Source of the DNA: CAYSRM01 sp964543205
GTDB taxonomy: Bacteria > Verrucomicrobiota > Kiritimatiellia > UBA8416 > CAYSRM01
Reading direction: 5' to 3'
Assembly (NCBI GenBank): GCA_964543205.1
Contig: CAZIXB010000016.1
Location: 1-20,865, forward strand
Length of the DNA: 20,865 nucleotides
Below, piece after piece: positions 1 through 8,133 of this stretch (its first letter is position 1; the number at the start of each line of letters is the position of its first letter). Made by a program: the position numbers and the translations under genes. The notes under the pieces were generated by a model. It searched no databases. It saw only the letters and a program-made list of their open reading frames with translations, and had not been told where the DNA came from.

Positions 1-45
1 CTCCACTCTCCCTCTTACTGAAACGTTGGGACACTACTGTTTCCA

Positions 46-102
46 AATCATAATCCTAATTCTAATCGCCTTTCACCCCAAAACCGATTACGATTACGAA
101 TT
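46..102. repeat. Degenerate hexamer stem-loop repeat, copy 1
   Basis: Three imperfect TAAT-containing hexamers (49-66) lead into CG (67-68). A 16-nt spacer (69-84) follows, then a right arm built from CGATTA units (85-102). The spacer shares 13 of 16 bases with the spacer of the copy near 8043-8058, and the arm-spacer-arm order is the same. The left arm here has several mismatches to the right arm, so this looks like a decayed member of the family. It lies in the gene-free leader upstream of the purine nucleoside phosphorylase gene. Function unknown. Confidence 0.75.
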
Positions 103-176
103 GCAGTTGGACGTCTCCGTGCATCCTTTGAGTAATGCGGCCAAACGTACAAAGCGGATTATCTTATATTGAATTC

Positions 177-205
177 TCGACAAGGAATAGTACAGATTGT
201 ATCTA
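177..205 (+). promoter_or_regulatory. Weak candidate promoter for the PNP-CCA pair
   Basis: TCGACA at 177-182 (5 of 6 to the -35 consensus) is followed after 17 nt by TATCTA at 200-205, a poor -10 element. It is the best-spaced pair I found in the 264-nt leader, but the -10 match is weak, so treat it as a guess. Confidence 0.25.
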
Positions 206-264
206 GTGTGCTAAAGAATTAATCCGGGCCAGTCATTAAATTGAAGACAAACAGGAGCAAGAAT

Positions 265-1104
265 ATGGACCACCGTAACCAGGCATTTGCCGGCGTTGAA
301 TACATACGGAATATATTCGGCATAACATCTGTGCATGCCTGCATTGTTATGGGCTCGGGCTGGAGCGAAGCCGCGCCGCTGGACGAAGCAGAAGCCTCGA
401 TAAAGTACGCCGACATTCCAGCTCTTGGGAAACCTGAGATCCAGTCGCACACAGGAAAGCTTCACCTCTTACGGGCAGATGACCGCAATATTCTCCTTTT
501 TGCGGGGCGGCGTCACTGGTACGAAGGCTCAGGATGGCTGCCGGTGTGCCTGCCGGCAATAGCAGCAAAACAACTTTCTGCGCGATACCTGGTGCTGACT
601 AACTCCGCCGGAAGCATAAACAGTAAACTGCAACCCGGCCAGATTGCTATCATTGATGATCACATAAACATGATAGGAAACAATCCCCTTCTCGACCCTT
701 CATTACGAATCGCCTCTTCAGTTTTTCCGGATCAGTCTGAAATCTACAACATGGAACTTAACGGGATAATTGCCGAAATCCTTTCCGGGCTCGGACAGGC
801 CCCTTTCCGAGGAGTCTACCTGGCCACTTCAGGTCCCAACTACGAGACGCCCGCAGAAATCAGGGCGTTCCGCACCATGGGCGCCGACCTGGTGGGCATG
901 TCTACCGTGCCCGAGGCAATAGTGGCGAACGCAGCGGGCATAAAGGTAGCTGCCGTGTCCCTTGTGTCAAACCTTGCGGCCGGACTTTCAGGGCATACCA
1001 TCTCACACGGGGAAGTGATGGAAACAGCGAAAAATACCCGCGCAAAAATGCAACATTTACTGAAAAACATTATAAAAGCCTTAGCAGGGTTATCCTATGA
1101 ATGA
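265..1104 (+). CDS. Purine nucleoside phosphorylase (279 aa)
   Basis: Phosphorolysis of purine (deoxy)nucleosides to free base and (deoxy)ribose 1-phosphate; cytoplasmic purine salvage. The protein matches the trimeric PNP/MTAP family along its length. It has an N-terminal GSG phosphate loop (30-32), RRHWYEG with His84 (82-88), TNSAG (112-116), DDHINMIGNNPL (131-142), the base-pocket motif GPNYETPAE (190-198), GMSTVPEAIVA (211-221) and SLVSNLAAG (232-240) with the expected base-contacting Asn236. I chose ATG 265 over the in-frame TTG at 241 because AGGAG (253-257) sits 7 nt upstream and the protein then has the normal family start. The stop overlaps the start of the CCA-adding gene by 8 nt, so the two are probably co-translated. 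I cannot tell PNP from MTAP-like specificity with certainty, but the Asn pocket favours 6-oxopurines. The symbol is left blank because punA/deoD usage varies. Confidence 0.93.
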   Translation: MDHRNQAFAGVEYIRNIFGITSVHACIVMGSGWSEAAPLDEAEASIKYADIPALGKPEIQSHTGKLHLLRADDRNILLFAGRRHWYEGSGWLPVCLPAIAAKQLSARYLVLTNSAGSINSKLQPGQIAIIDDHINMIGNNPLLDPSLRIASSVFPDQSEIYNMELNGIIAEILSGLGQAPFRGVYLATSGPNYETPAEIRAFRTMGADLVGMSTVPEAIVANAAGIKVAAVSLVSNLAAGLSGHTISHGEVMETAKNTRAKMQHLLKNIIKALAGLSYE

Positions 1105-2449
1105 ACCGGGAACAGATCTGGAATGCTCAGCACGCGAAGTGGTGCGGACTCTTCAGGAGAATGGATTCACGGCGCTGTATGCCGGCGGATGCGTCCGGGA
1201 TATGCTTCGAGCCGTTGAGCCGAAAGATTATGATATTGCCACAAACGCCCTGCCTGAACAGGTGGAAAATCTTTTCCAGCAAACCGTAGGCGTTGGAAAG
1301 CAGTTCGGCGTAATAATCGTAAGAAACGGCAGTCATGATTTTGAAGTAGCCACGTTCCGCGAAGACAAGTGTTATACCGACGGAAGACGCCCCGACCAGG
1401 TCGCATTCACCGATGCGCGGCATGATGCCAGGCGCCGCGACTTTACGATCAATGCAATGTTCTACGACCCCTTAGCCGGGCATACTTATGACTACACGGG
1501 TGGACAGGAAGACCTTGCACGAAAGCTGATAAGATGCGTAGGCAGCCCCGAAGAACGCTTTATCGAAGACCACCTGCGCATGATGCGCGCAGTACGTTTC
1601 GCCGGATCCCTGGATTTCCGCATAGAGCAGAAAACATTCGACGCAATCCGCAAGCACGCCCCTCTTATTAAACGGGTAAGCCCTGAACGAATAGGACAGG
1701 AACTCACTCGTACGCTTCTCGAGTCTAACAAGGCAGGTCAATCAATAGTTCAGATGCAGAAGCTCGGTCTTCTGGAAGAAATATTGCCGGAGGTAAGCGC
1801 AACAATAGGCCAGCAGCAACCGCCACAATTTCATCCGGAGGGCGACGTTTTTACACATACAGTGATCATGCTCGATATGATGGAAACAACTTCTCCCGTG
1901 CTGGCATATTCAGCCCTGCTCCATGATATTGGCAAACCTGGTACAGCCAGGCATGCTCCGGATCGCATTCGTTTCGACGGCCACGCAGGCCTGGGCGCAG
2001 ATATGGCAAGGACAATATTGAACAGGCTCAGGTTCCCATCAGAAACCATCGAAAATGTCACCCGTTGTATACGGGATCATATGAGATTCATGGATGTTCC
2101 CAGGATGAAACGCTCAACCCTTCGAAGGTTGACAGGTTCTCCAGTCTACAAAGAAGAACTGGAATTGCACCGCCTGGATTGCCTTGCAAGCCATGGAGAC
2201 CTGAAGAATTATTATTACCTGAAGGATTTCGAAAAAACGCTTAAATCGGAACCGTCGCTCCCCGATCCTTGGGTAACAGGACACGATATCATGGCCCAGG
2301 GCATTCCTGAAGGACCCTCCGTGGGATACTGGCGAAACATGGCCTATGAAGCCCAGCTCGAGGGAAAATTCTCCAACCGCCAGGATATTCTGGAATGGCT
2401 GCGCCATAAAATTCATACAAACCCGGCAGATAATCAAGGCGACCAATAA
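1097..2449 (+). CDS. cca: CCA-adding tRNA nucleotidyltransferase with HD domain (450 aa)
   Basis: Class II nucleotidyltransferase of the CCA-adding/poly(A) polymerase family, which builds or repairs the 3' CCA end of tRNA. Head domain: AGGCVRD (29-35), then DYD (44-46), the two metal-binding aspartates, followed by IAT. The conserved RRRDFTINAMFYDP stretch (112-125) and an ERFIEDHLRMMRAVRF block (153-168) mark the neck that binds ATP/CTP and tRNA. A C-terminal HD domain follows (His254, then HD at 276-277 in LLHDIGK), the arrangement seen in Cca proteins with phosphohydrolase activity. ATG 1097 is preceded by AGGG (1086-1089) and lies inside the end of the upstream gene. A poly(A) polymerase (pcnB) is the alternative; the HD domain and length favour CCA addition. 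The stop is 3 nt from the stop of the convergent clpX. Confidence 0.92.
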   Translation: MNEPGTDLECSAREVVRTLQENGFTALYAGGCVRDMLRAVEPKDYDIATNALPEQVENLFQQTVGVGKQFGVIIVRNGSHDFEVATFREDKCYTDGRRPDQVAFTDARHDARRRDFTINAMFYDPLAGHTYDYTGGQEDLARKLIRCVGSPEERFIEDHLRMMRAVRFAGSLDFRIEQKTFDAIRKHAPLIKRVSPERIGQELTRTLLESNKAGQSIVQMQKLGLLEEILPEVSATIGQQQPPQFHPEGDVFTHTVIMLDMMETTSPVLAYSALLHDIGKPGTARHAPDRIRFDGHAGLGADMARTILNRLRFPSETIENVTRCIRDHMRFMDVPRMKRSTLRRLTGSPVYKEELELHRLDCLASHGDLKNYYYLKDFEKTLKSEPSLPDPWVTGHDIMAQGIPEGPSVGYWRNMAYEAQLEGKFSNRQDILEWLRHKIHTNPADNQGDQ

Positions 2450-2469
2450 CGCTCAAGCAATTTTGAGCG
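2450..2469. terminator. Possible bidirectional hairpin between cca and clpX
   Basis: A perfect 7-bp inverted repeat, CGCTCAA (2450-2456) and TTGAGCG (2463-2469) with a 6-nt loop, sits exactly at the junction of two convergent genes. It overlaps the last codons of clpX. There is no T-tract on either side, so it is not a classic intrinsic terminator. It could still block 3' exonucleases or act with Rho. Confidence 0.35.
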
Positions 2470-3709
2470 CCTTATGCGCGGCGCCTGAGTCAATTGCCAT
2501 ATCTCTCACCATGGGTTTTGTTATGCGAATCTCGCCGGGCTTGTTCATGCGCGGGGCTTCAAACATAACTTCAAGCATCAGTCTTTCAACTATTGCTCTC
2601 AAGCCCCTGGCTCCAGTTTTTCTCTTTGTGGCTACGCGCGCAAGCTCTTGCAAAGCGCTTTGCGTAAATGAAAGCTCAAAACCTTCCATGGCCATCAATT
2701 TCTGGTATTGCTTAAGCATACAGTTTTTCGGCTCCACGAGGATCCTCATAAGGTCGTCCTCCGTCAGGTCCTCCAATACAGAAACCACCGGAATCCTTCC
2801 GACCAATTCGGGAATCAATCCGTACCGGGTCAGGTCCTCTGGCTCTACCTCGGCCATAGCGCCTTCTTTGACCAGTGTGGCCGAGGCGCCATCCTGTTCG
2901 GTGAAGCCGAGAGTGTGCTTGCCGCTTCTCCTGCGCACAATCTCATCAAGCCCCACAAAGGCTCCGCCGCAAATAAAAAGGATATGTTCGGTGTTAATCT
3001 GAATATATTCCTGCTGGGGGTGCTTTCGCCCGCCTTGAGGCGGGACATTTGCCACATTGCCCTCAAGTATCTTCAGCAAAGCCTGCTGCACACCCTCGCC
3101 TGAAACATCACGGGTAATTGAAACGTTCTGGGTCTTGCGCCCGATCTTGTCTATCTCATCTATATAGATGATCCCTCTTTCCGTTTTCTCAATATTGCCC
3201 GATGCGTTCTGGTAGAGCTTGAGAAGTATATTCTCCACATCTTCGCCCACGTACCCCGCTTCCGTGAGTGTGGTTGAATCCACTATCACAAATGGCACAT
3301 CAAGCATCCTTGCCAGCGTGCGGGCAAGCAGCGTTTTTCCGCTGCCAGTCGGCCCTATGAGCATTATGTTGCTCTTTTCAATATCAACACTGGAAAAGGG
3401 ATCATCATCGTCAAAATAGATGTGCTGTTTCAGGCGCTTGTAATGATTATGCACAGCCACAGCCAAAGTCTTCTTAGGCAGTTCGTGCCCGACAACATAC
3501 TGGTCAAGGAATTCCTTGATTTCGTGCGGTTTCGGGACTTCGAGCAAGGATACATCCATTTCCTCGTCCTGCTTCACCTCCGACTCAAGCAATGAGTTGC
3601 ACAAACCAATGCACTGGTCGCATATATTGACGCCAGGACCGGTTATCAATTTCTTCACTTCTGTCTGCCGCTTTCCGCAGAAAGAGCATACTGTTTTCTC
3701 AATAGCCAT
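2453..3709 (-). CDS. clpX: ATP-dependent Clp protease ATP-binding subunit ClpX (418 aa)
   Basis: AAA+ unfoldase that feeds substrates to ClpP. The N-terminal zinc-binding domain has four cysteines (C8, C11, C30, C33). Then come Walker A GPTGSGKT (119-126), pore loop GYVG (152-155), Walker B IIYIDEID (180-187), an RKH loop (228-230), LGF at 267-269 in the position of the ClpP-docking IGF loop, the ELVGRIPVV arginine-finger region (301-309) and the sensor-2 block GARGLRAIVERLM (366-378). Length is normal for the family. It is the last gene of coaE-rho-tig-clpP-clpX, 18 nt after clpP, with a GGGAG-type ribosome site just before the ATG. All catalytic motifs are intact; the Leu in the docking loop is a conservative variant. 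Confidence 0.98.
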   Translation of the reverse strand: MAIEKTVCSFCGKRQTEVKKLITGPGVNICDQCIGLCNSLLESEVKQDEEMDVSLLEVPKPHEIKEFLDQYVVGHELPKKTLAVAVHNHYKRLKQHIYFDDDDPFSSVDIEKSNIMLIGPTGSGKTLLARTLARMLDVPFVIVDSTTLTEAGYVGEDVENILLKLYQNASGNIEKTERGIIYIDEIDKIGRKTQNVSITRDVSGEGVQQALLKILEGNVANVPPQGGRKHPQQEYIQINTEHILFICGGAFVGLDEIVRRRSGKHTLGFTEQDGASATLVKEGAMAEVEPEDLTRYGLIPELVGRIPVVSVLEDLTEDDLMRILVEPKNCMLKQYQKLMAMEGFELSFTQSALQELARVATKRKTGARGLRAIVERLMLEVMFEAPRMNKPGEIRITKPMVRDMAIDSGAAHKALKIA

Positions 3710-3727
3710 TAGCTCCCGCCTGATCTT

Positions 3728-4366
3728 CTACTGTTGCTTCTTTGAGTTTTTCTTGCCTTTTACAGCCTCTTTTTTGCTCTCCACTACCCTGTCCACGAGT
3801 CCATATTTTACAGAATCATCCGCAGACATAAAGAAATCCCTGTCCGTATCACTGGCAATTTCTTCCACTGACTTTCCAGTGTGTTTTGCAAGTATCTGGT
3901 TGATCTTGTCCCGTATTCTGAGGATCTCCTTAGCTTGAATGCTTATATCCGCAGCGACTCCCTGTACGCCGCCCCAGGGCTGATGAATCATTATCCTGGC
4001 ATGGGGCAACGCATATCGTTTGCCCTCTGCGCCTGCGGCAAGGAGTACCGCTCCCATACTGGCTGCCTGGCCTACGCAATAGGTTGCAACATCACACTTA
4101 AGGAACTGCATGGTGTCGTACACCGCCATTCCGGCAGTCACTGACCCGCCAGGCGAATTGACATACATGCTGATGTCTTTCTCAGAATCCTCAGCCTGGA
4201 GAAAAAGCAGCTGCGCTATCAACAGGTTGCTTATACTGTCGTCAATTGCCGAACCGACAAAAATTATCCTGTCTTTCAACAGCCTTGAAAAAATGTCATA
4301 CGCTCGTTCGCCCCTTCCGGTCTGCTCGACCACCATGGGCACCAATGCCTGGTTCATTTCAGTCAT
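3728..4366 (-). CDS. clpP: ATP-dependent Clp protease proteolytic subunit ClpP (212 aa)
   Basis: Serine peptidase that forms the tetradecameric chamber of ClpXP. The triad is visible: Ser103 in GQAASMGA, His128 in MIHQPWGG and Asp177 in DTDRDFFM. The oxyanion SPGGSVTAG segment (71-79) and the YGLVD C-terminal motif (188-192) are present. The C-terminus ends in a Lys-rich tail (residues 198-210) longer than the core family needs. AGGAG (plus-strand 4373-4377) lies 6 nt before the ATG and overlaps the stop of tig, which suggests coupled translation. It sits between tig and clpX, the classic bacterial order. Confidence 0.98.
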   Translation of the reverse strand: MTEMNQALVPMVVEQTGRGERAYDIFSRLLKDRIIFVGSAIDDSISNLLIAQLLFLQAEDSEKDISMYVNSPGGSVTAGMAVYDTMQFLKCDVATYCVGQAASMGAVLLAAGAEGKRYALPHARIMIHQPWGGVQGVAADISIQAKEILRIRDKINQILAKHTGKSVEEIASDTDRDFFMSADDSVKYGLVDRVVESKKEAVKGKKNSKKQQ

Positions 4367-4375
4367 AGATTTCTC

Positions 4376-5674
4376 CTATTTCTTGATTTTTGCCTGCCCG
4401 AGAAGAAAGTCCAGTGTCTTTTCCTGCCGAAGTTCGGACTTTATTCTCTCGAGGGCATTCTGTTTCTCAAGTTCAGCTTTCATCCGCGCCGTTTCCATGC
4501 CGTAACCGCTCGCTATCGACGCAATCCTTTCATCAACTTCAGTTTCGGCAACTTCGATATTCTCTTCCTCGGCAATACGCCCCAGTATGTACATCAGCTT
4601 GATCCTGTCCACCGAAGTTTTTTCCGCTTCGCTCAGAATCTGATCCTTGTTTTCCTCAAGCTGCTGCCTGCCCAGCCCCTGTTGAGCCATGCTCTGGATC
4701 ATATTCCGGGCAATTGCGTTTTTCTCCTGCTCAAGTTGTGAAACCGGGACATCCAAATCTGTCTTATCAAGCAAATGCCGGGAAATCTCATTTTTGAGCC
4801 GGCGCTTTTCGCTGTTTGATTTTGCCGCAACTAGCTCTTCTCTGACCTTTTCACGAAATTCCGCTTCATTTGCGGCGCTTACGCTCTTGAAGAACTCATC
4901 GTCCATTTCAGGAAGAACTTTCTTGCGAATCCTCTTGACCGTCACATCATAAGAGGCATCTTTCCCTGCAACTTCCTTAACATGATAGTCTTCCGGAAAA
5001 GTTATGTTCAAGGTTTTGCTGTCCCCGGCGCCCGCGCCTTCCAACTGTTTTGAGAAACCCGGCAGAAACTCCTGGCCGTTGAGGATGATCCAGAAATCCA
5101 CGCCTTCGCCAAGACCAGTTGTCTGCGGGGCTATTTCGCTTACCGGTTTGCCTTCTATCGCGCCTGAGTAATCCAACAGGAGCATGTCGCCCTGCCCGGC
5201 AGGCTGTCCGCTGTTTTCCTCGTAGCGCGCCATGCTGTCCATTACCCGGTGAACGGCTTCTTCGATTTCTTTATCAGTAACGTCTGTCTTCTGTCCTTTA
5301 AGGGATATTTTTCCATACCGGGGAAGCTTGAATTCAGGCGCAACGTCTACGGTAAAATCAAAACTCAAGCCTTCATCCTTGCCAATGTGTTCATTGGAGA
5401 CATCTATCACAGCCACAGGCGCTATATTTTCCTCTTCGACAGCCTCCCTGTAGATGCGGGGCAAAAGGTTCTGTTTTGTATTTTCAAGGATATCCCTGAA
5501 AAATCTCTTTTCAACAACTTCGGCCGGGGCGCGCCCTTTGCGAAATCCAGGTATCCTGGCAACCTTTCTGTACTCCTGAACTAATCGATCGTATTCAGGC
5601 TGTATTTTCTCGGCAGGCGCTTCAATATGAACGCGTTTTCTACATTTTCCCTCATCTTCTACTTGAATTTTCAC
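4376..5674 (-). CDS. tig: Trigger factor, ribosome-associated chaperone/PPIase (432 aa)
   Basis: Binds at the ribosome exit tunnel and shields nascent chains. The ribosome-docking signature GFRKGRAP is at 43-50. A central FKBP-type prolyl isomerase domain covers roughly 160-250, starting around the GDMLLLDYSG stretch, and a long helical C-terminal substrate-cradle domain follows to the end. The start is a GTG (5672-5674) with AGGGGA (plus-strand 5680-5685) 5 nt upstream. A 65-nt gap separates it from rho, the widest gap in this run, so an internal promoter there is possible although I see no convincing one. Length and domain order are typical. Confidence 0.96.
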   Translation of the reverse strand: MKIQVEDEGKCRKRVHIEAPAEKIQPEYDRLVQEYRKVARIPGFRKGRAPAEVVEKRFFRDILENTKQNLLPRIYREAVEEENIAPVAVIDVSNEHIGKDEGLSFDFTVDVAPEFKLPRYGKISLKGQKTDVTDKEIEEAVHRVMDSMARYEENSGQPAGQGDMLLLDYSGAIEGKPVSEIAPQTTGLGEGVDFWIILNGQEFLPGFSKQLEGAGAGDSKTLNITFPEDYHVKEVAGKDASYDVTVKRIRKKVLPEMDDEFFKSVSAANEAEFREKVREELVAAKSNSEKRRLKNEISRHLLDKTDLDVPVSQLEQEKNAIARNMIQSMAQQGLGRQQLEENKDQILSEAEKTSVDRIKLMYILGRIAEEENIEVAETEVDERIASIASGYGMETARMKAELEKQNALERIKSELRQEKTLDFLLGQAKIKK

Positions 5675-5739
5675 CCTTTTCCCCTGTCTTATCTTTTAAA
5701 TACCTCTCGAACAGCGTTCCGGCGTCTCATCTGGCTTGT

Positions 5740-7170
5740 CTATTCCTTCATCGACATCAGAAATTCCGCGTTGCTGTTGGTCTTCTTCAATTTGTTTACA
5801 ATCATCTCCATAGCTTCAACTGGAGGAACACCGTTAATTGCTTTCCTGAGAACCCATATCTTTCCTAATTCGTCCGGATGCAGCAACAATTCCTCTTTTC
5901 TCGTTCCCGACTTTTCAATATTGATAGCCGGAAATACGCGCTTGTCAACCAGCGAACGGTCCAGGCAAAGCTCCATGTTCCCTGTTCCTTTGAATTCCTC
6001 AAAGATTACTTCGTCCATCCGGCTGCCTGTATCAACGAGCGCTGTAGCCATGATTGTCAGGCTGCCTCCGTCTTCAATATTTCTGGCAGCCCCGAAGAAT
6101 CTCTTGGGCTTATGTAGCGCATTCGCGTCAACGCCTCCGGAAAGAATCTTGCCGCTGTGCGGCTGTATGGTGTTATAAGCCCTGGCGAGCCTTGTTATGC
6201 TGTCCAGGAGAATGACCACATCCTCGCCGCTTTCAACCATTCTCTTCGCCATCTCGAGAACAACGCCCGACAGTTGCACATGCCTTTCGGGCCCTTCATC
6301 AAATGTTGAACTTAACACGTGCGCGGAAGTGTTGTGGATCATATCGGTGACCTCTTCCGGCCGCTCGTCGATAAGCAGAATAATGAGATGTGCGTCAGGA
6401 TGATTGCTGGATATGCTGTTTGCTATCTTCTGCAATAACACTGTTTTTCCAGTTCTGGGCGCTGCCACTATCAAACCGCGCTGACCGAAACCGATCGGCG
6501 TGAAAATATCCATTATCCTCATAGATGTCTCTCGAGGATCATGCTCCAGATTGATCCGCTGATCGGGAAACAACGGTGTGCGGTTCTCAAATGGAATCTT
6601 GTTCCTGGCATCGTCGGGCTCAACATCATTGACAGACTCTACGCGCAGGAGCGCAAAGAATCTTTCTTTGTCTTTAGGCTGCCTTATCTGTCCGCCGACC
6701 TTATCCCCGGTCCTGAGCGCAAACCTGCGTATCTGCGAAGGCGAAACGTAAATATCCTCCGGACAGGGCTGATAATTGTTGTACGCAGATCTCAGAAATC
6801 CAAAGCCGTCGGGCAATATTTCAAGCACACCCATGCTGAAAATGGTTCCGCCTTCCGCGGCAACAGCCTTAAGGATTTCAAATGTCAGCTCATGCTTCCG
6901 AACGGCTCCCAGCTCTACAAGGCCGAACTTGTCAGCCATCTCCCGCAATTCCGGCACTGCCATGTCCTGCAAATCATGAAGGCTGAGCTTTTCAGGTATG
7001 TTGCCATTAGCCGGTCTACGCGGGGCATCCTGACTGGACTCGGAGCCGTTCCCTGACTCTTCCTCGCTTTTTTCCCGCTTTCTTGGCCTGCGCCGGTTGG
7101 AACCGCGTCCGCCTTCTTTATGGGATACACCCTTCTTTCTGCCGTTGTTACTATTACTTCTTTGAGCCAT
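5740..7170 (-). CDS. rho: Transcription termination factor Rho (476 aa)
   Basis: Hexameric RNA-dependent ATPase/helicase that ends transcription. A low-complexity basic/Ser/Asn/Glu-rich N-terminal extension (about 1-58) precedes the Rho N domain (about 60-105). The cold-shock-like RNA-binding domain (about 110-195) has GVLEILPDGFGFLR. The ATPase domain has Walker A AAPRTGKT (236-243), LLIDERPEEVTDM (265-277) and the Q-/R-loop and VDTGSRMDEVIFEEFKGTG region (379-397). The Walker A reads P-R-T-G-K-T where many Rho proteins have P-K-A-G-K-T. The start has a strong GGAGG (plus-strand 7178-7182) with 7-nt spacing inside the 3' end of coaE, and the two genes overlap by 17 nt. Confidence 0.97.
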   Translation of the reverse strand: MAQRSNSNNGRKKGVSHKEGGRGSNRRRPRKREKSEEESGNGSESSQDAPRRPANGNIPEKLSLHDLQDMAVPELREMADKFGLVELGAVRKHELTFEILKAVAAEGGTIFSMGVLEILPDGFGFLRSAYNNYQPCPEDIYVSPSQIRRFALRTGDKVGGQIRQPKDKERFFALLRVESVNDVEPDDARNKIPFENRTPLFPDQRINLEHDPRETSMRIMDIFTPIGFGQRGLIVAAPRTGKTVLLQKIANSISSNHPDAHLIILLIDERPEEVTDMIHNTSAHVLSSTFDEGPERHVQLSGVVLEMAKRMVESGEDVVILLDSITRLARAYNTIQPHSGKILSGGVDANALHKPKRFFGAARNIEDGGSLTIMATALVDTGSRMDEVIFEEFKGTGNMELCLDRSLVDKRVFPAINIEKSGTRKEELLLHPDELGKIWVLRKAINGVPPVEAMEMIVNKLKKTNSNAEFLMSMKE

Positions 7171-7768
7171 ATTTCTGCCTCCGGATATTCCTCATCACCC
7201 TGTTTGTCTGCTTTCTAAGCGAATCCTTGCCGCCTTCATTGCGAATAACATAGTCAGACCTGACCGCCTTTTCTTCTACATCCATCTGCGCATCAATGCG
7301 CCTGACTGCATCCTCGTAACAAAGGCCCCTCTCGGCTAAACGGCTAATCTGGCTGCTTCTCTCACACGCTACACATATCACAGCATCCCAACCCTGGCCG
7401 GCTCCAACTTCGTACAAAAGCGGCACAACGGCCACCGCGCCATCTACGCCAGTTGACTTTTCCTCTACTCGCAGCCATAAGTCGATAGCGTTCATAACCG
7501 CAGGATGAACAATCCTGTTCAACCTGGTTCGATCCATCAAAGAGGAAAAAATCACGTCCGCAAGCTTTCGCCTGTCAATTCTTCCGTCTCCATCCATTAT
7601 TTCCGAGCCAAATTCAGATATTACCCGCTTGTACACATCGGCGCCGGGCCGCATAAGTTTCCGAGCAATATCATCTGCCTCCAGCACATGCATTCCAACG
7701 TCGGCCAGCATTGCCCCTGCAAGGCTCTTGCCGCATGCTATTCCGCCGGTAAGTGCAATCTTCAACAT
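7154..7768 (-). CDS. coaE: Dephospho-CoA kinase (204 aa)
   Basis: Phosphorylates the 3'-hydroxyl of dephospho-CoA, the last step of coenzyme A synthesis. A P-loop GGIACGKS lies at 8-15 after the strand MLKIALT, the substrate-binding EADDIARKL segment is at 30-38, and VIHPAV-like IVHPAVM is in the middle. The VVPLLYEVG stretch corresponds to the conserved PLLFE motif, with Tyr for Phe. Length is normal. It is the first gene of the minus-strand coaE-rho-tig-clpP-clpX run. The ribosome site before the ATG is weak (GAG at short spacing), and I could not assign its promoter in the 365-nt gap upstream. Confidence 0.95.
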   Translation of the reverse strand: MLKIALTGGIACGKSLAGAMLADVGMHVLEADDIARKLMRPGADVYKRVISEFGSEIMDGDGRIDRRKLADVIFSSLMDRTRLNRIVHPAVMNAIDLWLRVEEKSTGVDGAVAVVPLLYEVGAGQGWDAVICVACERSSQISRLAERGLCYEDAVRRIDAQMDVEEKAVRSDYVIRNEGGKDSLRKQTNRVMRNIRRQKYGSKK

Positions 7769-8133
7769 TGATCTCGGATAAACGCCTCAAAATTAGTGAC
7801 TCGCGCAGAAATGGATATTAACAGGACTCTGGAAATTCTTGCTTGGTGCAGTTAAATTACACTTATCAGGCTATTTATGCACATCGGGACAAAACATGTC
7901 AACAGAAAATAAAATTTTTTGAAAGTTTTTATCAACATCTGAAAATTGCATCTACGATTCCGTTCAAAAAACGAACTAGCCCGCCCTCTATCTATGTCCG
8001 TAACCTTAATCTTAATCGTAATCTTAATCGTAATCGTAATCGACTTTCAGTCCAAAACCGATTACGATTACAAACTGAGGCGTGGCAGATGCCCCACATC
8101 TATTTTAAACACGGGGGGGCGACGAAATCACAT
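7769..8133. other. 365-nt gene-free gap between the exonuclease gene and coaE
   Basis: Divides two minus-strand operons. It should hold the coaE promoter, but I found no well-spaced -35/-10 pair. It contains an A/T-rich block (about 7903-7940), the hexamer stem-loop repeat at 8005-8071 and a short C/G-rich stretch near 8109-8122. No protein-coding signal: the open frames crossing it are continuations of antisense frames or translations of the hexamer repeat (alternating Asn-Leu/Asn-Arg). Confidence 0.7.
8005..8071. repeat. Hexamer stem-loop repeat, copy 2 (well preserved)
   Basis: Six tandem hexamers of the form C[GT]TAAT (8005-8040) plus CG (8041-8042). A 16-nt spacer (8043-8058) follows, then CGATTACGATTAC (8059-8071). 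The last 13 nt of the left side (8030-8042) are a perfect inverted complement of the right arm, giving a 13-bp stem with a 16-nt loop. The loop has the shared core TTTCA..CCAAAAC seen in the copy at 46-102. There is no T-tract, so it is not a simple intrinsic terminator. Confidence 0.85.

Noticed and set aside
241..264. TTG start at 241 for the purine nucleoside phosphorylase
   Set aside because: It would place the AGGAG ribosome site inside the gene. ATG 265 is correctly spaced from AGGAG and gives the normal family N-terminus.
2346..3103. Plus-strand open frames over the clpX gene
   Set aside because: Antisense shadows of clpX, whose motifs are complete on the minus strand.
8030..8071. Hexamer stem-loop as an intrinsic terminator of the exonuclease gene
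   Set aside because: The stem is A/T rich and no T-run follows on either strand.
7985..8075. Hexamer repeat as a CRISPR array
   Set aside because: The period is 6 bp with no unique spacers, and only one inverted arm pair is present.
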